A DNA stretch of 64,000 nucleotides, taken from the NCBI RefSeq assembly GCF_000002595.2, contig NC_057006.1:4487633-4551632 (forward strand). The letters run 5' to 3'. Under the pieces are notes generated by a model. It was not told the origin of the DNA and did no database searches. It saw only the letters and a list, made by a program, of their open reading frames with translations. This DNA comes from Chlamydomonas reinhardtii. Taxonomy: Eukaryota; Chlorophyta; Chlorophyceae; Chlamydomonadales; Chlamydomonadaceae. A program made the position numbers and the translations under genes. Shown here in pieces: positions 56,501 to 64,000 of the stretch; the first letter of the stretch is position 1, and every line of letters starts with the position of its first letter.

Positions 56501-56853
56501 ACAGCCCGAGGCGCCCGAAGCAAGTTGTACGCAACGCGCCGGCTCTTGCTTTTTGATAACATGCCCCAAGATTGGTTCAGCCGCCGCAGTGAACAGTTCA
56601 AACCAGCGATGCTCGGCGCACCTGGTCCTCTACCGCGCCCTCTGCCGCGCCCTCTGCCGCCTCCTCCTCCTGCTCCTCGCCCACGCCCCCGTCCTCCTTT
56701 TTTCTTAGGGCCGCCATAATCCGAGTCCTCAGAGTCGTCTGCGTAGTCGTCGCCAGCGTAGTCCGGGTCATCGTAGACGGTCGCGTAGGGGTTCATAGTG
56801 ACGCCTTGCGCGGCCAGTGCACGAGCAAGGGCTTCATCATTTGCTGTGTCCAT
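50570..56853 (-). CDS. MYSM1-like protein: Myb (SHAQKY) plus JAMM/MPN deubiquitinase
   Basis: Nine exons: 56853-56622, 56177-55795, 55327-55093, 54806-53844, 53458-53330, 52991-52861, 52489-52352, 52082-51947, 51682-50570, about 1152 residues if one base in exon 4 is discounted. After an RG-rich start, a Myb/SANT domain spans about residues 190-260 (RAWTPEEETLFLK, AMEAYGRDWKKGSELVGTRD, AIASHAQKYL). The MPN+ domain begins PYTVDMSSWALLAMDFHAHL and has the catalytic Glu in NFEVIGLLGG. The full JAMM motif HSHPVFEPSPSQKD follows, then FLGIIVGPYD. In animals MYSM1 removes ubiquitin from histone H2A in chromatin; a nuclear role is inferred. No clear SWIRM domain is seen between Myb and MPN. The C-terminal 330 residues are poly-Ala rich. 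Exon 4 changes frame near 54343-54347. Confidence 0.85.
51704..51773 (-). repeat. Intron 3'-end motif, tandem pair in MYSM1-like intron 8
   Basis: On the minus strand two copies follow each other: CTAGTCATGAATGTAACCCC (51739-51773 with its TACCACTTCC lead) and CTAATCATGAATGTAACCCC (51704-51735). The acceptor is at 51683. A further copy, GCTAATCCTGAATGTACCCC, is at 52519-52545, upstream of the acceptor at 52490. Confidence 0.75.
53066..53098 (-). mobile_element. Dispersed repeat, 33-bp stub (copy D)
   Basis: GAAAGAGCACATGGAAAACG followed by TTGCGCAAAGACA matches the GT-adjacent end of copies A to C with about two changes. GT runs flank it on both sides. It lies in a MYSM1-like intron. Confidence 0.65.
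54343..54347 (-). other. One-base phase conflict in MYSM1-like exon 4
   Basis: The coding frame before this G5 (minus-strand C5) run and the frame after it differ by one base. Exon 4 is 963 bases long, while its splice phases require 962. No GT...AG pair could remove the extra base. Confidence 0.7.
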
Positions 56854-57164
56854 GTCTGCCTAGGTGCTCGGCATTGGCGGAGTCGCCGCGGGGCCGGGGG
56901 TCAAAGTTTGGTTCAGGCGCGAAACTTTCTATTTAGGCCTCGTTCGCCGCGCCCTAGTGGCCCCTATGCAACTGTATGCTATCCTTTGTACCAGGAACGA
57001 GGGCGGAGGGTCCTGCAAGCGCTAGGGAGCTCGGAAACCCAGCTCGGTTGCCCTGGGCGCCCAATCGCACCAATTGCACCCGACTGCATGGGCGCCCCAT
57101 CCCTAATGGTTTCCTTTCGCTTCCTCCTGAGCGAGACTGCGCGAGAGAGCCGTGGCGGGAGGAC
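56854..57164. promoter_or_regulatory. Shared promoter of MYSM1-like and mS29 genes
   Basis: 311 bases separate the two divergent start codons. No TATA box is obvious; an AT-rich string (AAACTTTCTATTTAGGCCTC) lies near 56920. Confidence 0.5.
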
Positions 57165-59938
57165 ATGACCTCGGCGTTGCTAGTGGCCAGCCGCAGGGCT
57201 CGGCAAGCCCAGGGCTTACCGCGGTGCCTGCTCCATGCAATCGGCATTCATGCAGGGACGCGAGCTGAGTTCGCTAGCGTCGCGCTTCAAGAGGCCGGGA
57301 CCACACCGAGCACCAGCGGGTATGTGACTTTTTTTTGCGCCATCACCCATTTCGGAGCAGCTCCCCGCGACCACATGCGCCCTGCCTTAACACTGACGTG
57401 TAAGGATGGCTAAACTTTGTCGAAAGCGCTAGTGGTAAGCGCGCTTGCGGCATGAGTTGGCCCTCCGCGGTTCTCCCCCCCCCCCCCCCCCTCCCCTCAT
57501 TAAACCTGTTGCGCTGGTCCTAGCGCTCCCACCACTTACCACATCCACTCGCCTCCGTCGACACCAACCCTGCCCACGCACAGGCAGGAGCAGCCCTCCA
57601 GCGCCCAGCTCACCCCCGCCCACCTGCGCTCCTACTACCCGCTCAACCTGGCGCTCCTGCCCGAGGCCGCCCGCGGCTCCGCCGGCGCCTTCTACACGCC
57701 TCGCGACCCGGGGCACGAGCGGAGAGGCGGCTGCAAGGCTCTGCAGCAAGAGATGGAGGCCACGGGCCGCGCCTCCATCCTCTACCGGCCCATTATGGCC
57801 GCCCTGAACGGGGCTGTAGCAGCGGGGCAGCAGCCGCGGCTGCTGCTGACCGGGCCGGCCGGCTGCGGCAAGTCCCTAGCGCTGCTGGGACTGGTGGAGT
57901 GGGCGCGGCAGCAGGGCTGGTGAGTGCGGGTGTAGCAGCAATTGCGTGAGCGGGCGCGGGGCTGTGGGTGCGTGGGCGGGTGCAAACAGCTCGCTCATTC
58001 CAGCCCGAGCCGACCATGCACACGCATACGTGCCTTTCCGAGTTCCCGGTTTCAACATGTTCAACGTTCTCACGTGGTGCTCAATCCATCAGGCTGGTGG
58101 TGTACGTGCCCAGCTGCCTGGCGCTGGTGCGCGGCGGCTACTTCGCGCGGCGGGGGCGCGGCGCGGCGGGCGGCTGGGACACGCTGACGTCAGCGCAGCA
58201 GCTGCTCAAGGGCGTGATGGACGCACACGGCCCGCTGCTGCAGAGCCTGCCCGTGCTGCCGGTGCCGGGCCGCGCCGCGCGGCGGCAGCAGCAGCAGCAG
58301 CATGAGCCGCGGCAGGCGGACAAGCCGGCGAAGGTGGAGGAGGGGCAAGGGCAGGGGCAGGGGCAGGCGGGCGGCTCTGGGCTCCTGGAGGAGGGCAGTG
58401 GCAGTGCCAGCGGGGCAGGCGGCGGCGGCGGCCGGACGCTGCAGGACGTGGCGCTGCGGGGTCTGAGCAGTGACGACAACGTGAGTGACCGGTGTGGAGC
58501 AGGGGTTAAGTCATAGCCCAAAGCAGATGAGGGAGGGGGTGTGGAGCCATAGGCAGGCGCTGTCGCCCGGCGGACGGCTGTTGACCGCTGCCAGTGCTGC
58601 AACGGAGAGGATGCGGGGGCATGAGCGCAGGGTTGACTGCCCGCAGTCCGCAGACTGTTGATGGTGTAGCCGCCTGTACGCCCACAACAGCTCGCCCCCC
58701 ATTCCTGCACTCGGCCCCTCTCACTTACCCACCCCAAATCCATGCCCTCACGCCCCACAGGCCCAGCTGGCGGTGGACTCGGCGCTGCAGCTCATACGCC
58801 AGCTGCAGCTGCTGGGCTCGGGCGCCGCCCAACCGCCGGATTCTCAACCGGGCCAACCGCCACGTGTGCTGTTCGCACTCGACGACTACAACTACCTGTA
58901 CGGCCCAACCGACTACGGCGTACAGCCGCCGTCCGCCAGCCCGCTGCAGGGCCGGCGGCGGGTACTGGACGCGGGGGAGCTGATCCTGGCGAGGGGGCTG
59001 CGGCTGCTGGAGTCGGAGCTCGGCACAAACCCAGTGGCGGCGGCGGCGGCTGGCGGCGGCGCGGGGGGTGTTGGGGGTGCAGTGGTTGTGGCGGCGACCA
59101 CTGCCACGCCGGCGCTGCCCGCGCCGCGGTCACTTGCGTTGGAGGTGCCGCACACGGTGGTGGAGGTGCCTGGGTTTGACGAGGTGAGCGCGAGGGAGGG
59201 GGTGAGGGGGGAGAAGGAGGGGGGAGGGGGGAGGGGGAGGGGGAGGGGGGAGGGGGGTTGTAAATACCAGCCCAAACTAGACCGAACCCAATGCAAAAGG
59301 GGTGGAGGGAGAGGGCATGCAGTGTGGGACTTGAAGGACGTTTGGACCTCTTTCGGCCCCAGCACCGAGAGCACTTCGTGGGCCAGGCTGATACGTAAGC
59401 TTTTAGGGCATCTAGACGCGGTGTGTTCACCACCTAAAATTCCCCAGCTTGCCGCGGGGTTTAAGTGTCGGCCTCTTTCGTACAACACTTATTCACCAGC
59501 AACGTAACGGGCGAGTCTTGATTCGTACATCGACCCACCCCCACGCCCCCCCGGGCTGTTGCCCACAAAATGGAGAGTTTGTTTGTGCATGCTTGAAGCG
59601 CCGCAATGACTTGCATTTGCGCCAGTCTCGGCCTTTAACCAGAGGTTCCCCGCAACCGCAGCATCCCCGATGCTCTCATTACGCCGGCCGCCCTCCCATT
59701 CCCCCATACCCCTGCCCCACACGCCACTCATGGTGATTAGATCATGGTTACACCGCAGCCTTGCCTCCAACCCTCATCGCAGGCGGAGACGGCTGCGGCG
59801 CTGGCGCACTACGCCGCTACTGGCGCCGCCACCCGGGCCGCCAGCGCGGCTGAGGCCCGGCACCTGTTTGCGCTGACGGGCGGCAACGGCCGGGAGCTGC
59901 GAGCCAAGGCCGGGGCACTGGGGGTGCGTGTGGGCTAG
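57165..59938 (+). CDS. DAP3: Mitochondrial small-subunit ribosomal protein mS29 (DAP3)
   Basis: Five exons: 57165-57319, 57584-57919, 58093-58480, 58761-59183, 59783-59938, in phase, 485 residues. The N-terminus is basic without acidic residues at first (MTSALLVASRRARQAQGLPR), as in a mitochondrial presequence. A P-loop GPAGCGKSLALL is near residue 142. LVVYVPSCLALVRGGYFARR and WDTLTSAQQLL follow, as in DAP3. The Walker B-like block is VLFALDDYNYLYGPTDYG near residue 330. Late blocks include VPHTVVEVPGFDE and AEARHLFALTGGNGRELR. mS29 is the GTP-binding protein of the mitoribosomal small-subunit head. A Gln, Gly and Lys-rich insert follows the P-loop half. The last exon ends just before a GTGCGT that could also be a donor, so a further exon is possible but not needed. 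Confidence 0.88.
59254..59288 (+). repeat. Short dispersed repeat in mS29 intron 4
   Basis: GTTGTAAATACCAGCCCAAA and the bases after it match, with about four changes over 35 bases, the minus strand at 38198-38233 in the mitochondrial-protein gene. Both lie near the 5' part of an intron in the host's sense strand. Confidence 0.6.
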
Positions 59939-62652
59939 GTAGGTAGAGGAAGCAGCAGCAGGACGGGGCAGCAGGGAGGTCAGGGCGGTTGGTTGCGTGG
60001 GCATGCAGAGGTTGGGAGGTGCGGAGGCGGCTGGGCGTTGAGGCGCAGGAGCACGTGATTGGTGCGCAGGCGGCCCGGGCGCCATTGCGCCACTAGTGCT
60101 GCGTGGTTTTGGGTGCGCGCTCGTGAAATTTGTGGAACGTCTGTAGATGAGTAGGCAAGCGCAGCAGGCGTCTGCGTTTGGCGGCAGCCGGACTGTGATG
60201 CAGGCGTTGTTCGCCCCCATTGTAACGCTTTCGAAGTGCTGTTGACAAGGAACAAGCAGGCACGTACGATGCTCGGGTGCTGGCGCTCGGCAGTCGGCAC
60301 TCGCAGGCCCTTAGTAAGCCCTCAGTCGGGGCCAAGGTCGGGGCCAGGGCCGCTCTATCAGCGGGTGTAGCAGGAACGCCGGTAAAAGGACTTGATAACT
60401 AGCCAGGAACTGCTTGCGGGGTTGTCGTGGAGTTGTGTAGGTTTTGCCCATCATAGCGGGAATGGGGAAGACCTGATCGCTGGCCACTGCGCCGATGCAA
60501 AGAACCCCCTTCATAAACACGTTCCTGTCGCTTCTTGTGTCAGTTGTGTGCAAGACGGAACAGGCACGGAGGCAGCGTCCTTGAAAAGCACTTACATGCA
60601 AAAATAATGTATGCCGTATCTCGCGCGCTCTGCACCCCCTCGCATCTTCATCGTCACGTCATGTGTAACCCCCGTTGCACGCGCCACCCTGCACGCCGCC
60701 CCGGGCCCTGACTCGTGAGCTTCCACGCCAGCCCTAGCACTGCCGACAGCCAGCCCGCCTCGCTCCGAACCCCGCGACTCGATCAAAACCAGCGCAAACC
60801 TGGGCATCGCACACGCCCCTCGCCCATTCCCGGTTCCAATGAAGGGCGTCTGCGTTCCACTCGGGTCAGCAAAGCCGTCAAACACGTACAGCGTCAAACA
60901 CCGTGACAGTTTACACATGCGACGCAAAAGCACATCAAACTCAAACACAGAATCTTCCGTGGCGGTCCGCAAGCTAACACGTTCCTGTGCGCCAAGCCTT
61001 GCAGGTCCTATACGTCCAAGGTTTGTCGGGACAATTGCGAATGAATTTGGCAACCAATTCCACACTGCGTGTCCAACAGCGGTTGCGCTAGCGCGATGCA
61101 CCCGTCTGCGCTTGGACCACACTCGGTCACGTCGTCCCCGCAGTGTCTAAACACCTCGCAACAAAAATGTGAAGCACGGGAAAGCGTCACCACCGTCCCA
61201 TACACGGGCGCAGCGTGCCGTGCTTCGGCTTCTGGCGTGCGCCCTGCCGCCGAATACTTTTACTTGTCTCTTCATCGGCGCACACGGCACCCACTGCGCC
61301 TTCACAGGTACCGACTTCCAGGATTGTGAAGAGCGCAACTTTGCCACACGGCCCCTCCTCGCTGCACTCTCCGGCCATAGCCCCCACACATACACGACCT
61401 GAACCCTTGCACAGGGCCCTTACCGGCTAGTGCCAGCCTGCATGCCTCGTCCTCCCATTTGTCCATTCCATTCTGCCAGGAGAATGAGTGTGCGAACGAG
61501 GACCGATAGCCATTTGGATTGAGTTGTTGTGCTGATGGCAAGGCCATGCGCCCACACCTGCGACGTGCAGATGTGTGACGCCTGGATCCTAGCATCCACC
61601 ATCACCTTGCTGAACCACCCACACCGCCTGAAAGCAAATGGAGTGTCAATCAAACAAGTGGAGTAGCGCACGCCGCACCTGGCACACGACACCCGATGCC
61701 GCAGCCGCCTTCTCGCGTGCGCCCTCCACTTCATTGGACATGTACGTTCGAGCAGCTCTCATATGTATATAAGACGACGCCGGAGCGAGGCTTGGTCACC
61801 GCCGCTCCAGGCGCGTGCGCGCGATCATGCGCAGCATCTTTGTGATTTCGCGCTGCATGCATCACACATGCCACCCGATAAATCTCCCCTACCAGCCCTA
61901 TGAACTACGCGCACTGACTGATGCCTCACGCACCGCGTCCAGGCCATGCAGATGTGCGATTGCCTCTCTCGCCTCACCATGGATGCGCTTCTGTTGCCCT
62001 GTCTTATGTCCCTGACGCGCCCGGGTACCAAAACCCCATTACGAAATGGCTAATTAAACGAGCTTAACGTGATGCTGATGAACTTTGCGCCCTCAAACGG
62101 ACAGTCCGCCGCCTTGGGTGCCCTGGAAGGCACTCAAGCAAGGCAGCGGACCGGAACAAAGAAGAAGTTACCGCGCGCCTCCTTTCCAAGTCACAAGGTG
62201 GTCCAACGCTGACAACATGAATGTAAATAGTAACGGCTGCGACGGGCTGCGGCATGGGCGCTCAGCGCCCATGCGCAAACTCAGCTTGCGCAGCAGGAGT
62301 CCAGAAGGAATGTGCACGCGGGCTTTTATGTTGCGCACGCAAGTGTGCGAGCTGCGCGCACTTTGATTTAGCCCACCGGAGTCTTCGGGTTGGAGAGCGG
62401 CAACCGGAGCACTCCCAACGCCTGAATCCACCAACTTCCTGCATACCGCAAATCGGCTGCTGGACAGCACACCAAACCATTCAAACTGGTGGAGAAACCC
62501 TAACGTCCACTGGATGAACCATCAATGTGCCATTGAAGCTTTGTATGTCGTCCGAGCTTGGTTGCTTCACCGCAACCAGTACCGCCAAGGAGGTCCTTTG
62601 CGCTCTCCGTCAGCCTCTCGAACACCGCCGAGCCAACCGCCGCACCGCGAGC
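59939..62652. other. Intergenic region with a possible unmodelled minus-strand gene
   Basis: TGTAA at 60221-60225 is the likely mS29 polyadenylation signal. A possible minus-strand gene may start at ATG 61741, with a 63-base exon (MSNEVEGAREKAAAASGVV...) ending at a GTGCGG donor. Later pieces include VMVDARIQASHICTSQ near 61570-61615 and NGMDKWEDEACRLALAG near 61425-61475. They could be joined in phase, but no family is recognised. A TATATAAG string at 61766-61773 lies upstream. The minus frame near 60592-61122 (LYVFDGFADPSGTQTPFIGT) may belong to it or be chance. Confidence 0.3.
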
Positions 62653-63695
62653 TCACAGCGATGCCCCGCCAGCGCCGCTGCTGGCCGCCGCCGCCGCCTC
62701 GCGCTGCAGCAGCACCTGGTGGCTGCGCACGATGCGGCCGACGCTGGCCTCCTGGTCCGGCGCCGCCTTCTTCATGAGCGTGCGCGAGCAGCCGCGACAC
62801 AGCGGCACCACCTGCCCGCGGAGCTCCATCTCGCCAGCCGTCAGCTGGCAGCAGCCGCGGCACTTGGAGAACCAGCCGAATGACGCCGAGTTGTCGCTCT
62901 CGCTGCAGGTGGAGTCCATGGCGCCGGCCGGCTGCGCGGGCACGTCGGTCGCAGAAGGAACGCCAACCGACGCGGGGAGCGCGACGGCCGCCACAGACAT
63001 GGCGGCGCCGGAGGACACGCTTGAGAAAGGCAGGTCATGCTGGAGCACCGGCCCGGAGTGCTGCTGGCGTAGGTGCAGCGCTTCGCCGCTGAAACCGGCG
63101 GTCGGTCGCGGCCAGTGCGGCTGCTGGGACAGCTGCAACACGCGCAGTTGTTGCTGCTGCTGGCCAGAGTGCGGCACCGGCTGCGGCGCCGAACCTGTCC
63201 AGGCGCCGACGGGAGCCGCTGCACTGGGCAGTGTGGAGCAAGGCAGCTGGTACAGGGGCCCCGGTACGCCCGTGAAGGTGCAGTCAGGCCTGTGCGGCAG
63301 CGGTTGCGCGGCTGGTGTCGAGACGCCAGAGGTCCGGAAGTCCGAAGCCGACTGCTCGCTGCCGCTCTGCGCCGCCGAAATCCAGCCCGGTCCAAGCATT
63401 GAAAGGGCTTCTTGTACCTGGGTCGCGCGAAAAAGGAACGTGAAACGGCTTATTCAGAGGTGGGAAGAATCAGTCGCGACAAAAAGCCCCTCCAGCGCGG
63501 GCGACAGAAACCATACAGCGGCGGCGCCCAGTCGGGTAACCCGGGTTGATAGCAACCCACCTGCGCTGCGACCGCCAGCCAGCACGCCACTTGTGCCGCG
63601 TCCGCGGGATGGACCACGGCCACGTGTGAGGGGCCTTGAACTTGCACAGCAGCGTGAAGGCCGAACGCACCGGGCATGGCTGCTGATTGGGACAT
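62653..63695 (-). CDS. Unknown protein with Gln-rich middle and CxxC pair
   Basis: Two exons, 63695-63561 and 63417-62653, join in phase and give 299 residues. It starts MSQSAAMPGAFGLHAAVQVQ and continues VAVVHPADAAQVACWLAVAA. The middle is Gln, Ser and Pro rich (SGQQQQQLRVLQLSQQ). Near the C-terminus KCRGCCQLTAGEMELRGQVV is followed by PLCRGCSRTLMKKAAPDQEA. Two CxxC pairs about 20 residues apart could bind one zinc ion. It ends in a poly-Ala and Gly stretch. The open frame runs a little past the ATG to about 63791, and a CTCTGCAG acceptor at 63714 allows a 5' exon, so the start is provisional. No named family is recognised. Confidence 0.6.
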
Positions 63696-64000
63696 GACGC
63701 GCTTAGCTTGCACCTGCAGAGTGGGGATCGATTGACACTCAACGGCTCTCGCGAACGCACCCGCGCGCTTCCGGGTACAGCAGAGGCACAAAGGCGCTCT
63801 TTAAGATGGTCCCTACTGAAAGAGCCCAGCTGCGCACACTAAACGGCATGCTGCAGACCACAGGCAAAACGCTCTCCGAGCGAGTCTCCCCAAGTCCGCG
63901 TCACTCAGGCCAGGCGTAGTCGCCCGCTAAGCAAGACAGCGCGCTACGACCTCACAACTAAACCACCGACTCGCTGGGGAGGCGCCCGGCCGCGACCCTG
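63696..64000. other. Right edge of window
   Basis: Probably 5' UTR or promoter of the preceding minus-strand gene. Nothing recognisable is seen. Confidence 0.4.

Overview
The window reads as nuclear DNA of a volvocine (Chlamydomonas-like) green alga. It has high GC, strongly GC-ending codons and genes split into many short exons. Introns mostly begin GTGAGT, GTGCGT or GTGGGT and end in a C-rich tract plus CAG. Several genes are followed by TGTAA, the polyadenylation signal typical of this group. Long Ala, Gly, Pro and Gln tracts interrupt otherwise conserved proteins, and GT microsatellites sit in introns. The gene set fits a flagellated photosynthetic protist: a cilium-type dynein-arm assembly factor, a chloroplast fibrillin, a mitochondrial ribosomal protein and a V-ATPase subunit. 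All exon models were built by eye from conserved protein blocks, splice consensus and reading-phase bookkeeping; none was tested against RNA.

Layout. 418-4471 (-): TTC12-like TPR/armadillo protein. 5049-7848 (+): V-ATPase subunit d. 8850-13802 (+): BRCT-bearing family X DNA polymerase (Pol lambda type). 14364-17875 (+): bZIP transcription factor with a long low-complexity N-terminus. 20613-24455 (+): plastid fibrillin with two PAP domains. 25781-30596 (+): N-myristoylation-motif tyrosine-kinase-like protein kinase. 33165-33750 (-): C-terminal end of a TnpB/Fanzor-type nuclease with a Gly-Ser linker and a basic tail. 34703-35427 (-): tentative signal-peptide protein. 36247-38834 (-): small predicted mitochondrial protein. 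39056-46476 (+): PRMT5. 47069-48540 (+): unknown protein with Asp-Ile-x-Gly motifs. 50570-56853 (-): MYSM1-like Myb plus JAMM deubiquitinase. 57165-59938 (+): mitoribosomal mS29 (DAP3). 62653-63695 (-): unknown protein with a CxxC pair. Three gene pairs are head to head over short gaps (TTC12/V-ATPase d, mitochondrial protein/PRMT5, MYSM1-like/mS29). There is no operon-like logic; these are mostly housekeeping genes.

The least expected signals are non-coding. A short motif (core CTAATCATGAATGTAA) recurs just upstream of the 3' splice site in at least seven introns of four genes, always in the sense of the host gene. A dispersed repeat of about 595 bp occurs in two long copies, one shortened copy and one short stub. 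All share the same end, which abuts a GT/CA microsatellite, as expected of a non-LTR-type retroposon with a (CA)n tail. Other points of note are the Fanzor-like C-terminus, a 73-bp tandem duplication that doubles a 5' splice site in the fibrillin gene, a one-base phase conflict in the MYSM1-like gene, a probable GC-AG intron in the kinase and a perfect 17-bp hairpin at 35214-35254.
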